A stretch of DNA of 7,692 nt from Elusimicrobia bacterium RIFCSPLOWO2_12_FULL_59_9 (GCA_001800185.1 MGUX01000110.1:1-7692), one strand, 5' to 3'; positions 1 to 6,505 are shown, counted from the stretch's first letter. A program made the numbers and translations. Notes: generated by a model from the letters alone, not told the origin.

Positions 1-715
1 CGTTTGGCACCACCGTCCCGGAGGAGTCCCGGCTGTACCAGGTTTCCTGGTTGGAAAATCCGGTCAGGGTCTCGCCGGAGCGGGGGGTGTGGTCGACGAC
101 GATCGTGGTGGTCGAATAAGCGCCCGTTGGAAAGCGGAAACCGTTGCCGTCCTTGGCGAACTGGGTGCCGGGGGGGTGGATTCTCATCGTCACTTCCGCG
201 TCCGCGTCCAGGAAGTATTTGAAGTTCCAAAGCTGGTTGAAACCGAGCTGCGTGTTGTTGCCGTCGGTGCGGTTGATGGCGTTGAAATTGCCTCCGGCGA
301 CGTTGTGCAGGAAGGAGTGGCAGAGGATGTTGGAGGTGTCGAAGATGCCTCCGGTCGTGCTCGAAGCGACGATGACCGCGCAGAAGGAGCCTGGGCCGGT
401 GCTGATGGTCACGCTCAGGCCGGTGGTGCCGTTATGCGTGTAGGAGGTGGTTCCGCCGTTGAGCGGGTTGACGTCCAGGCCGAATTTAGTCAGCAGGAAA
501 TACCGGCCGGCCGGAGTGCCCGTGTCGTCCGAAACCCCTTCCCAGCTCGCCGTGAACAGGCTCGCGTCGTTGTTGGAAACGAGAGAGATGAAATCGAAAT
601 TGGCCTTGGCCGCCGGGGGGAAGAGGAGCAGCAATACAAAAAGCCCCAGGAAGCGTGTCCCCGCGGCTTTCCAAACTCTTAAGGCGCCGGCAAAGAATTC
701 CTTTGCGTGCTTCAT
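1..715 (-). CDS. Secreted beta-rich protein, fibronectin/FlgD-like (partial, C-terminus outside window)
   Basis: The reading frame is open from the ATG at 715 to the window edge, giving the first 238 residues; the rest is missing. Residues 1-38 look like a Sec signal peptide: a charged start (MKHAKEFF), a hydrophobic run at about 22-32 (FLGLFVLLLLF) and a likely cleavage near AKA at 36-38. The mature part is rich in Gly, Thr, Ser and Asn and poor in Lys, typical of exported beta-sandwich proteins. Residues 51-80 (ASLFTASWEG then a Tyr-Phe-Leu strand) resemble the start of a fibronectin type III-like fold. Residues 163-194 (WNFKYFLDADAEVTMRIH) resemble the strand pattern of FlgD-type Ig domains. 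Cys112 and Cys132 could form a disulfide. It has its own strong promoter, so it need not depend on pilQ readthrough. Function is unknown; a surface or extracellular adhesin-like protein is an inference, and a role with the pilus is only suggested by position. Confidence 0.8.
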   Translation of the reverse strand, partial: MKHAKEFFAGALRVWKAAGTRFLGLFVLLLLFPPAAKANFDFISLVSNNDASLFTASWEGVSDDTGTPAGRYFLLTKFGLDVNPLNGGTTSYTHNGTTGLSVTISTGPGSFCAVIVASSTTGGIFDTSNILCHSFLHNVAGGNFNAINRTDGNNTQLGFNQLWNFKYFLDADAEVTMRIHPPGTQFAKDGNGFRFPTGAYSTTTIVVDHTPRSGETLTGFSNQETWYSRDSSGTVVPN

Positions 716-760
716 AACGTGTCGCACCCCGCCGCAAGGCGGGATGTCGGTACTCGGCGC
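716..760 (-). other. 5' leader of the secreted-protein gene with a 9-bp hairpin
   Basis: The leader between the predicted transcription start (about 760) and the ATG at 715 contains an inverted repeat at 746-738 and 733-725. The pairs are C-G, A-U, U-G, three C-G, G-C, C-G, C-G, closed by a UUGC tetraloop. The only Shine-Dalgarno-like run, GGGGUG, forms the 3' arm of this hairpin and sits about 9-11 nt before the ATG. No other purine-rich site precedes the start. Seen directly: the repeat and its position. Inference: the fold could limit initiation or stabilise the mRNA. It has no U-tract, so it does not look like a terminator. Confidence 0.5.
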
Positions 761-766
761 AGAGGT

Positions 767-795
767 AGTATAACAGCGGTCATCATCTTTGTCAA
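767..795 (-). promoter_or_regulatory. Sigma70-type promoter for the secreted-protein gene
   Basis: A perfect -35 hexamer TTGACA (795-790) is followed by a 17-bp spacer and TATACT (772-767, five of six consensus bases). A TG one base upstream of the hexamer makes an extended -10. Transcription would start at about 760, some 45 nt before the ATG at 715. The promoter lies wholly in the pilQ-to-downstream intergenic gap, so the downstream gene can be expressed apart from the pil operon. Confidence 0.8.
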
Positions 796-820
796 GTCCG
801 GCTTATGTTCAGGCGCCGCC

Positions 821-2743
821 TCAGTCCCGCATGATTCTGGGCGTCACGAAGATTATCAGCTCCTGCCGCTCGCGCTTTACGCTTTTGTTGCGAAAAAGCC
901 ATCCGACGATGGGGATATCTCCCAGGAGCGGAACGCGCGAGACCTGATTGATCACGGTATCGTGCACGAGGCCGCCGATGACGACGGTGTCGTTGTCCTT
1001 GACCAGGACGGTGGTCTGCGCGCTGCGCTTGTCCACGGCCGGAGCGTTGTTGACGCCGGCAATGGTGTTGGACGGCTGGCTGACTTCAGGGTGAAGCTCC
1101 AAAGTGACCCGTCCGTCCGCGTTGATGCTGGGCGTCACCGACAGCCGGATGCCCACCTCGGTGTATTCCACCTTCGTCTCCACGGTATTAAGGGTGGCGT
1201 TGGAGGTGACGAAGGGGATTTTGGTCACGATGTCGATGACGGCCGGCTTGTTGTTGAGCGTGGCGATTCTAGGGTCGGAAAGAATCTTGACCCGTCCTTT
1301 GGCCGCGGCCGCCTGCAGGGTGGCCGTAAAATAGGCGCGATCCGTGAGCCGCCCGAAAGTGAATTGCCCGAAAACGGCGTTGGCCGGAAGGTTGACGCTG
1401 GTGCCGCCTCCCGTCACCTGGGGAGTCGTGCCAATGGCATAGCCGCCGGCCGGCAGGGCGAAGTTGGAAAGGGACTGGCCGATCATGCTGGTCCCGGGGC
1501 TGCCCAGGAAATTGTTTTGCTCCGTGCTGCGGTAATCCCATTTGATGCCCATGTCCAAGCTGCGGTTTTGGCTTAACTCCATCAGTTTGGCTTCGATGAG
1601 CACCTGTTGAGGGCGGCGGTCCAGGCGCGAGATCAGCCGCACCGCCTCGGCGTGGCCTTCCGCGGTGTCGGTGACGACAATGGCGTTGGTGGTTTTGTCG
1701 ACAGTCACCTGGGCCTGGCGGCCGCTGGCGCCCGCCACGGCTTTGATTTGCTCCGCGATCTCGTCGGCCTTGCTGTAATTCATCATGTAGACTTTGGTGG
1801 TTTTTTGCGCGCTTTGCCGGACTTTGGCAAGGGTGGCGGGGGTCATAATGCGAAGGACATGGGTTCCCATCTGCTGCGCCACCAGGCCGTACATATCCAT
1901 GACCGTATTGAAGGCTTCGTCGAAGGGGACGTTTCTTAGATTGATCGATACGCTGCCGGCGACGTCCTGCGCAAGAACGATGTTGATTCCCAGCTTATCC
2001 TCAAAGAGTTTGAAAACGTCGGCGATGCTGGTCTTGTCGAAAGACAGGTTGATGCGGTCCCTGGGCAGATTGGAAAGGACGTCGCCGCGGCGGGTCTGGG
2101 AGCGAACCTGCGCCGGTTCGGGCTGCTTTTCCTCCTTCTGATCCATCTCGATTTCAAGGTCGGGAGCGTCGGGTATTTCTTGGGTTTCAAATTGCTGGGC
2201 CAGGAGGATGGGTTGAGTGGGGGCTTTGGCCTCGGCGGCGCCCGTCTTGGGCGGAGCTTGAGCCTGCGGTTCCTTCGTCTCCGTTTTGGCCGGAGGCTCC
2301 GCTTTGGCTTGCGCGGGGGCCGCCTGAGCGGCCGGCATTTCCGCGCCGGCCAAGGTGATGATCATCCGGTTAAGTTTGGAGCTGATCTCGTATTTGGCCA
2401 TTTCGGTCAGGTCCAAGACGATGCGGGAGACGAAGTCCGGGTCTCGGGAATACTGGCCCGAGCGGACCTGCTTGAGCCAGCGTCCCTTTCCTTTATAGAA
2501 CCTGTCGGCCGCGCGAAATTCCGTATTTAACAACTCGATAATTAGGCGGGGCGGAGAGGAGGTCACGAAGGAATGATACTTGACGGGACCCGATGTGATC
2601 AAATCGATTTGGTCCGGCTGAACGTCGATGCGGTCCAAGGTGACCGTGGCGGCCTCCAGCATCGGCAGCGCTGCGCAAGAAGGGGCGCCCAGGGCGGCGG
2701 AAATGATTACCGCCATCAGCTTGAATAAAAATCGTTTTATCAT
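821..2743 (-). CDS. pilQ: Type IV pilus secretin PilQ
   Basis: Outer-membrane secretin that oligomerises into the gated channel through which the type IV pilus passes. The 640-residue protein shows, in order: a signal peptide (1 to about 25, hydrophobic 10-20); one AMIN domain (about 33-132), which binds peptidoglycan in this family; a low-complexity Ala/Pro/Glu/Lys linker (about 133-225); an N0/STN-like domain (about 231-300, starting INLSFDKTSIADVF); an N1/secretin_N domain (about 316-380); and the secretin C-domain (about 381-640), with VLIEAKLMEL at 381-390 and the hallmark VPLLGDIPIVGWLF at 603-616. It ends ELIIFVTPRIM, as secretins do. The ATG overlaps the pilP stop as ATGA and is preceded by AAGGAGGA (2757-2750) at a 6-nt spacing, the best Shine-Dalgarno in the operon. 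That fits the need for many subunits. It has a single AMIN domain, whereas some PilQ proteins have two or more. Last gene of the pilMNOPQ operon. Confidence 0.97.
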   Translation of the reverse strand: MIKRFLFKLMAVIISAALGAPSCAALPMLEAATVTLDRIDVQPDQIDLITSGPVKYHSFVTSSPPRLIIELLNTEFRAADRFYKGKGRWLKQVRSGQYSRDPDFVSRIVLDLTEMAKYEISSKLNRMIITLAGAEMPAAQAAPAQAKAEPPAKTETKEPQAQAPPKTGAAEAKAPTQPILLAQQFETQEIPDAPDLEIEMDQKEEKQPEPAQVRSQTRRGDVLSNLPRDRINLSFDKTSIADVFKLFEDKLGINIVLAQDVAGSVSINLRNVPFDEAFNTVMDMYGLVAQQMGTHVLRIMTPATLAKVRQSAQKTTKVYMMNYSKADEIAEQIKAVAGASGRQAQVTVDKTTNAIVVTDTAEGHAEAVRLISRLDRRPQQVLIEAKLMELSQNRSLDMGIKWDYRSTEQNNFLGSPGTSMIGQSLSNFALPAGGYAIGTTPQVTGGGTSVNLPANAVFGQFTFGRLTDRAYFTATLQAAAAKGRVKILSDPRIATLNNKPAVIDIVTKIPFVTSNATLNTVETKVEYTEVGIRLSVTPSINADGRVTLELHPEVSQPSNTIAGVNNAPAVDKRSAQTTVLVKDNDTVVIGGLVHDTVINQVSRVPLLGDIPIVGWLFRNKSVKRERQELIIFVTPRIMRD

Positions 2744-3225
2744 GAGGCGTCCTCCTTCGTGTCGGGGCCTAATTTAAACCATTGGATGTCCTTGTCCGGC
2801 GTCATCAAAAGCACCGTTTTGCCTTCGATCTTCCCCAAAATGCCCTTGACCGGATTGGATTTCCAGTCATAAAGTTTGGAGCTTTTCAGCATGTAAGAGA
2901 CGCCGAGGTTGGGATCCAGGAAGAGAGCGTATTTGCCGCCGGAGCCCTGCAGAATGCCCTTCAAAATCAAATTATGGATATTGAAGCCCTCCGCGGCCGC
3001 CTCAGGCGTGGGAGTGGGGGCGGCGCTGATGCCGACGGCCCCTGTGCCGGCGGCGCCCACCAAAGGAGCGAAGGGGTCTCTCATTTTATCGGCTTTATAA
3101 ATATCCGCGATCTTTAAAGGCGCCGTGGAGACGGCCAGCAGCAATTCCTCCGCGGCGGCGGCGCCGCAAAAACCTCCGGGGCGCAGCAGCCATGCCAAAA
3201 AGAGCGGAAAAAAGAGTCGTTTCAT
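2740..3225 (-). CDS. pilP: Type IV pilus assembly protein PilP
   Basis: Periplasmic linker that joins the inner-membrane PilN-PilO complex to the N0 domain of PilQ. The protein has 161 residues. It shows an N-terminal hydrophobic signal (about 3-15), a conserved RDPF motif (49-52) at the start of the extended region that binds PilN-PilO, a Gly/Ala/Pro/Thr-rich linker (about 55-78), and a compact beta domain (about 80-155, starting FNIHNLILKGILQG) of the PilP homology type. Many proteobacterial PilPs are lipoproteins. Here the only early cysteine, Cys20, sits in GGFC, which is not a canonical lipobox, while AAAA-EE at 22-27 gives a reasonable signal peptidase I site. So it may be soluble or anchored by an uncleaved signal. 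The gene starts 16 nt after the pilO stop, the only non-overlapping junction in the operon, and has no clear Shine-Dalgarno. Its stop overlaps the pilQ start. Confidence 0.93.
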   Translation of the reverse strand: MKRLFFPLFLAWLLRPGGFCGAAAAEELLLAVSTAPLKIADIYKADKMRDPFAPLVGAAGTGAVGISAAPTPTPEAAAEGFNIHNLILKGILQGSGGKYALFLDPNLGVSYMLKSSKLYDWKSNPVKGILGKIEGKTVLLMTPDKDIQWFKLGPDTKEDAS

Positions 3226-3241
3226 CTTGGGGCTTGTAGGT

Positions 3242-3793
3242 TCAGTTATTATATTTATAAGAGATCAACGCAAAATCCGCCTGCACCTCCGCCTCGCTTT
3301 CCTTGCTCGATTTGGCGGCCAATTTCAAATTCTGATGGTTAAAAATTCTCTCCGACACCGCCAAAGCGGTGAGAAACTTGGCGATGCCGTGATAACCCCC
3401 CGTGATGGTCATTTGGTAGGGCATGTTGGTGAAGTATTGGCTTTTCTGCTCTCCCTGAGGGTTGACGGACATGATCGTGACGCCGTTTTGCTGGGCGAGC
3501 TCGCTGATGGTGTCAAGCAGCGCCGGCAACTCCCGGGAGCGCGGTAGCCGCCTTTCGGCTTCCAGCGTCTTTTCGTTCAAGGCCTCCATGCTCTCCTGAA
3601 GCCGGGCCAACTGCCCGGCGCGGCCCTGCGCTTTGAGGAGCTCCCGCTTCACGTTCTCAATTTTCTCCGAGGTTTCCTTGATGCGCCGGGATACCGGAAT
3701 CCAAAACTGGTTGATAAAGACATAGCCGAAGCCGCCCAAAACCAGGACGGCCAGGGCGAGCATTTGCTGCTGGTCTTTGGTCAAGGATTTCAT
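3242..3793 (-). CDS. pilO: Type IV pilus inner-membrane alignment protein PilO
   Basis: Bitopic inner-membrane protein that pairs with PilN to form the alignment subcomplex between the cytoplasmic motor/PilM and PilP-PilQ. The protein has 183 residues: a short cytoplasmic tail (1-9), one transmembrane helix (about 10-31, MLALAVLVLGGFGYVFI), a heptad-like charged coiled coil (about 34-84) and a periplasmic ferredoxin-like domain (about 86-180) beginning LPALLDTISELAQQNGV, the usual PilO start of that fold. The length is slightly below the 200 or so residues common in the family but all parts are present. The ATG overlaps the pilN stop (ATGA), with AGGAA 8 nt upstream, so translation is probably coupled to pilN. 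Confidence 0.94.
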   Translation of the reverse strand: MKSLTKDQQQMLALAVLVLGGFGYVFINQFWIPVSRRIKETSEKIENVKRELLKAQGRAGQLARLQESMEALNEKTLEAERRLPRSRELPALLDTISELAQQNGVTIMSVNPQGEQKSQYFTNMPYQMTITGGYHGIAKFLTALAVSERIFNHQNLKLAAKSSKESEAEVQADFALISYKYNN

Positions 3794-4347
3794 TGTTTGG
3801 ATTCCTGGTAGACCGCGGTGAGCGGGAATTCGTACAGCCGCAGCCCTTCGTTTCCCTTGGTCACGATCATTCCCAAATCGATCGTGGCGAACTTCTGGGA
3901 GTTCTCAAGCTCCCTGAGCCAGTCGGCGATGGATTCGTGGCTGACGGCCGCGCAGCGCATTTGCACGGTCATGCTGTTGGTCTGCTCGGTGGTGGCCATC
4001 GACTCGATCCAGACACCGGCGGTCAGCATCTGCGAAAATTCGCTGAGAAAGCGGGGATACTTCAGGCGGCTGAGAAGAAGGTTGTTGATGATGTTGAGCC
4101 GGGCTTGGATGGCGCCGATTTTTCCCTCAAGGTCGTTGACCTGCCCGACGATTAGTTTGACTTTTTCGAGGGCGGCCTCGTTTTGCGCCAATTCCGCGTC
4201 CAACTGGTGAGCTGTTCTCCAATGGTTGAAAGAGACGCTGGCGATGACCAAAAGCAGGAAGCCCGCCAAGGTGGTCGCTTGGACGATTTTTTGATTTTTG
4301 TCCTCCACGTCGAGGAGGGCTTGCGGCGCCAGGTTGATCTTGATCAT
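3790..4347 (-). CDS. pilN: Type IV pilus inner-membrane alignment protein PilN
   Basis: Bitopic inner-membrane protein whose cytoplasmic N-terminus docks into PilM and whose periplasmic domain pairs with PilO. The protein has 185 residues: N-terminal MIKINLAPQ, matching the PilM-binding INLLP motif except for Ala at the fourth position; a transmembrane helix (about 22-40); a coiled coil (about 44-85); and a ferredoxin-like periplasmic domain (about 98-180). I chose the ATG at 4347 because it forms an ATGA overlap with the pilM stop, has AAGGA 9 nt upstream and gives the family N-terminus. The frame stays open to 4749, but the extra residues are pilM read in another frame. The INLLP-to-INLAP change may be lineage-specific or weaken the contact; this is inference. 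Confidence 0.94.
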   Translation of the reverse strand: MIKINLAPQALLDVEDKNQKIVQATTLAGFLLLVIASVSFNHWRTAHQLDAELAQNEAALEKVKLIVGQVNDLEGKIGAIQARLNIINNLLLSRLKYPRFLSEFSQMLTAGVWIESMATTEQTNSMTVQMRCAAVSHESIADWLRELENSQKFATIDLGMIVTKGNEGLRLYEFPLTAVYQESKQ

Positions 4348-5522
4348 GTCAGCCAGTCCTTCTTTTTCCTGAGCGCGAGGCCCGTGGCCACCGCCAAGCT
4401 GGGCCTGTATTCCTCCGGCACTTGCTGCCCCTGGCCTTCGACGAAGGCCAAGGGGTTTAGGACTTCCACTGGCACCTTGAGGTCGGAATCCAGGTATTGG
4501 GCGATGTTTTTCAAGCTGGCGCTGCCGCCCGACAAGACGATGTTTTGTATGGCGCGGTCCGATCCCTGGGAGAGGTAAAAGTCCACGGAGCGCTGCACTT
4601 CCGAGACCAGATCCCGCGCGACCTCCGTCAGGGCTTGAGAGACGGCGAGCGCTTCCCGGTTGCCCTCCTCCAAGGCCTTGGCCTTGTCCTGGGAACTGAC
4701 CATGATGCCGCAGCTTCTTTTGAGGTCCTCGGCTTTGGCCGCGTCGCACTGCAGCGCTTTGGCGATGGCTTTGGTGAAATTGATTCCGCCGATGAAGACG
4801 TCGCGGACGACGCGGGTCAGTTTTCCCTCGGTGATGGACAAGTTGGTGACCTGGTTGCCGATGTTGAGGTGCAGCGTGGCCGCGCCGCCCTCCTGGGGGG
4901 AGGGGGGACGGGGGATGTTCTCAAGCGTGAAGGCGTCCACGTCCACCACGCCCGGCCTCAAGCCCGCCTTCTGGAGAATATCAAGCCGGTCGTCCAGCAA
5001 ATCGTTTTTGACGGCGACCAGAACGGTCTCCATTTTAGGCTGGCCCTCTTCTTCCACTTCGCCGAGAATGTAGAAGCTTAGTGCCACCTCGTTGATATCG
5101 AAGGGAATGAAAGGCTCGGCTTCGGTCGGAAGAATCTGCGCCAACTCCTCGCGCGAGAGAGGCGCGAATTTGACGTAGCGCACGATCACCGAGTTCCCGG
5201 AGACGGAGGTGGCGGCGCTTTTAAGCGTGACCTTTTTGACGCCCAGAAAGGTTTTCAGGACTTTAACGGACTGCGCGATGCGCTCCTCGGCGGGCGTGTC
5301 GGCTTCGAGCTCCAGAGGCAGCACCGCCCATTGCAGCAGGCGGTATTTATCCCCTTTTTGCTTGAGCCAAACGACCTTGATGGATTGGCTGCCGATGTCG
5401 ACGCCCAGCAGATCCGGACTGCCGAAGAAAAACTGGAGTACGGGATCTAAGCCCGCTTTGCCGGCCAGGGCCTTGAGATGCCCCGGGAGTTTCATCAACG
5501 CGGGCGGAATTTTTATCGCCAT
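4344..5522 (-). CDS. pilM: Type IV pilus assembly ATPase-like protein PilM
   Basis: Cytoplasmic actin/FtsA-like protein that binds nucleotide and the N-terminal tail of PilN, linking the cytoplasmic machinery to the alignment complex. The protein has 392 residues. The phosphate-1 motif is LLGVDIGSQSIKVV (38-51). The SHS2-like insertion region follows, with EAEPFIPFDINEVALSF (134-150), typical of PilM. A phosphate-2-like segment is LHLNIGNQVTNLSI (217-230), and the adenosine-type motif is IVLSGGSASLKNI (328-340). It ends AVATGLALRKK. About 35 residues precede the first actin-type strand, longer than in many relatives. The start is uncertain: a GGAGG (5544-5540) lies 17 nt before the ATG, too far for ideal use, and two in-frame ATT codons sit directly upstream. 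First gene of the operon, downstream of a strong promoter and a structured leader. Confidence 0.95.
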   Translation of the reverse strand: MAIKIPPALMKLPGHLKALAGKAGLDPVLQFFFGSPDLLGVDIGSQSIKVVWLKQKGDKYRLLQWAVLPLELEADTPAEERIAQSVKVLKTFLGVKKVTLKSAATSVSGNSVIVRYVKFAPLSREELAQILPTEAEPFIPFDINEVALSFYILGEVEEEGQPKMETVLVAVKNDLLDDRLDILQKAGLRPGVVDVDAFTLENIPRPPSPQEGGAATLHLNIGNQVTNLSITEGKLTRVVRDVFIGGINFTKAIAKALQCDAAKAEDLKRSCGIMVSSQDKAKALEEGNREALAVSQALTEVARDLVSEVQRSVDFYLSQGSDRAIQNIVLSGGSASLKNIAQYLDSDLKVPVEVLNPLAFVEGQGQQVPEEYRPSLAVATGLALRKKKDWLT

Positions 5523-5528
5523 AATAAT

Positions 5529-5574
5529 AAACGCCGATTCCTCCCTCCGCTATACGGGAGAGTCCTCGGCGTTT
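5529..5574 (-). promoter_or_regulatory. Hairpin in the pilM leader: candidate attenuator / Shine-Dalgarno sequestering element
   Basis: A 9-bp perfect stem (AAACGCCGA at 5574-5566 with TCGGCGTTT at 5537-5529) encloses a second stem in which CUCCC (5560-5556) pairs with GGGAG (5545-5541). A 10-nt loop closes it. The only strong Shine-Dalgarno of pilM, GGAGG at 5544-5540, is almost wholly inside the inner stem. The 3' side continues UUUAUUAUUAU straight into the ATG, so the element also resembles a weak intrinsic terminator placed before the first codon. Seen directly: the complementarity and placement. Inference: folding would lower pil operon expression by attenuation, ribosome exclusion or both. 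I could not match it to a known riboswitch class. Confidence 0.6.
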
Positions 5575-5598
5575 TGGTGTAACCTCTGCGTACCAATA

Positions 5599-5627
5599 AC
5601 CCTAACAGACCGGGGCGGTTTTGTCAA
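5599..5627 (-). promoter_or_regulatory. Sigma70-type promoter of the pilMNOPQ operon
   Basis: A perfect -35 TTGACA (5627-5622), a 17-bp spacer and a -10 TAGGGT (5604-5599) with an extended -10 TG at 5607-5606. The -10 matches the consensus at the three most important positions (TA...T). The 40 bases or so upstream are much more AT-rich than the surroundings (about 5630-5680) and could act as an UP element. Predicted start near 5592, giving a leader of about 70 nt before pilM. No sigma54 GG-N10-GC element was seen here. Confidence 0.75.
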
Positions 5628-5685
5628 TACCCTGCGCATTAAAATCATATTAGCAATTAACTTCCTTAATAGTTGCGGCGTCGGC

Positions 5686-6015
5686 TCATGCGCCGCCCCT
5701 CCCTCCATTGTCCTCCTCGGCGCGTTGTACGACTTCGTATTTGCCTTCGATCACTTTCTTGAATTCGTCGGAAATCGCGTTCCAGTCCAGCACATCGATG
5801 CGAAACGGCAGATCAGACTGCGCGAAGGCCTCCCGCAGCTCTTCGAGCGCCGCGATGCCGAGCTTTGCGGGCGCCACCACGGCTAGGTCGAGGTCGGAGT
5901 GCTCTTTGGGAGCGCCGTCCACCCGCGAGCCGAATGCCCTCACTTCCACGCCGGGCGCGCGCCGCGAGAGAATTTCTCTGACGACCCGCATCTGCGCCGG
6001 GGAGACCTTAATCAT
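5686..6015 (-). CDS. MNT-type minimal nucleotidyltransferase, probable antitoxin (MntA/HI0073-like)
   Basis: Small DNA polymerase beta-superfamily nucleotidyltransferase of 109 residues. The signature GSX10DXD is exact: Gly29-Ser30, then ten residues, then Asp41-Leu42-Asp43. A third carboxylate is Asp74 in FRIDVLDW, so the catalytic triad looks intact. In characterised HepT-MntA pairs the MNT enzyme adds AMP to a tyrosine of the HEPN toxin and so silences it. That activity is inferred here from the family. The ATG at 6015 overlaps the 3' end of the HEPN gene by 8 nt, so the two are almost certainly co-translated. The frame is open further upstream (to 6237), but that part is the HEPN gene in another frame. 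The C-terminus (EEDNGGRGGA) is a probably disordered tail. Confidence 0.88.
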   Translation of the reverse strand: MIKVSPAQMRVVREILSRRAPGVEVRAFGSRVDGAPKEHSDLDLAVVAPAKLGIAALEELREAFAQSDLPFRIDVLDWNAISDEFKKVIEGKYEVVQRAEEDNGGRGGA

Positions 6016-6427
6016 TGCGCTTTTCCAACTCCCGCAGGAACGCTTCGGCATCCGGCGCAAAAAGTTTTGCCGCGCCGTAGATCTCCTCCGCCTTGGCGGG
6101 ATCGTAGGTGTGGGCGGTTTCATTGCGCGCGGCGTGATAGGCGAACCAGCGCTCCACGTTGGAAATGAGGCGGTTTTCCGCCGCCATGCGGAAGAGCTCC
6201 TTCCTGGTGACGCCGTCCAAATCCGGCCCGCCGGCATTCTTCTCCAGCCAGCGTTTCATGAATTTCCAGCACAGCTCGTAGGTAAACTCGAAGGTCTTGA
6301 TGACTCCGGCGCGGATGACCTCTTCGCTGTCCGTTTGGGCCCGGCCCCTGATCTCTGCGGAAGCGACCTTGAGGGCGCGCTGCAAGGAGTCGACCCCTTT
6401 GCGCAGACTGCTCAATTCCAAGGCCAT
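6008..6427 (-). CDS. HEPN-domain protein, nucleotidyltransferase substrate-binding (HepT/HI0074-like), probable RNase toxin
   Basis: All-helical protein of 139 residues. The family hallmark GVIKTFEFTYELCWK lies at 41-55. The HEPN active-site motif RX4HXY is intact as Arg101-Asn-Glu-Thr-Ala-His106-Thr-Tyr108. In HepT toxins Arg and His form the ribonuclease site and the Tyr is the residue AMPylated by MntA; function here is inferred from that family. I chose the ATG at 6427 over the one at 6448 because AGGAGG (6439-6434) sits 6 nt before it and the upstream start has no such site. The gene precedes and overlaps its MNT partner, the usual order for this subfamily. A non-toxic enzyme-substrate-binding pair remains possible. 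Confidence 0.88.
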   Translation of the reverse strand: MALELSSLRKGVDSLQRALKVASAEIRGRAQTDSEEVIRAGVIKTFEFTYELCWKFMKRWLEKNAGGPDLDGVTRKELFRMAAENRLISNVERWFAYHAARNETAHTYDPAKAEEIYGAAKLFAPDAEAFLRELEKRND

Positions 6428-6504
6428 AGGATGCCTCCTGGTTTGCATGCTGGATTAGGCGGCTGTTCAATGTCCTTGAGAACCGCGCTCTTGCCTCGCG
6501 CCAT
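6412..6504 (-). CDS. Possible 30-residue small ORF between HTH and HEPN genes
   Basis: One base after the stop of the HTH gene an ATG (6504) opens a frame of 30 codons, starting MARGKSAVLKDIEQ and ending GGILWPWN, that overlaps the start of the HEPN gene. AGAGGG (part of the last HTH codons) lies about 6 nt upstream, a reasonable Shine-Dalgarno. Translation of this frame would carry ribosomes across the HEPN Shine-Dalgarno and could couple HTH and HEPN expression. I recognise no family, and the frame is short enough to be open by chance. Confidence 0.2.
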   Translation of the reverse strand: MARGKSAVLKDIEQPPNPACKPGGILWPWN

Positions 6505-6505
6505 T

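Noticed and set aside
796..823. Terminator after pilQ
   Set aside because: Only a very short palindrome (GGCGCC) is present before the next promoter, with no stem and U-tract.
707..1576. A 289-codon plus-strand open frame
   Set aside because: It lies opposite pilQ and its own promoter region; the composition is that of a complementary-strand shadow in GC-rich DNA, and the pilQ product is unambiguous.
3160..3172. Lipobox in PilP at Cys20
   Set aside because: The residues before Cys are Gly-Gly-Phe; Phe at -1 does not fit the lipobox, and a signal peptidase I site fits better.
4348..4749. N-terminal extension of PilN by 134 residues
   Set aside because: The extra part is pilM in another frame (Gly/Arg/Pro-rich, no family match); the ATGA junction at 4347 and the INLAP N-terminus fix the real start.
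5523..5592. Cyclic-di-GMP (GEMM) or preQ1 riboswitch in the pilM leader
   Set aside because: Short stretches (ACGCAGAGG, CAGAGGUUACACC) recall these classes, but the conserved core blocks and stem order are not present.
5660..5695. Terminator after the MNT gene
   Set aside because: GCGGCG and CGCCGC can pair around a 10-nt loop across the stop codon, but no U-tract follows and the stem is short; termination there is unsupported.
6428..6448. Upstream ATG at 6448 for the HEPN gene
   Set aside because: No Shine-Dalgarno before it, whereas AGGAGG stands 6 nt before the ATG at 6427, and the extra seven residues are not typical of the family.
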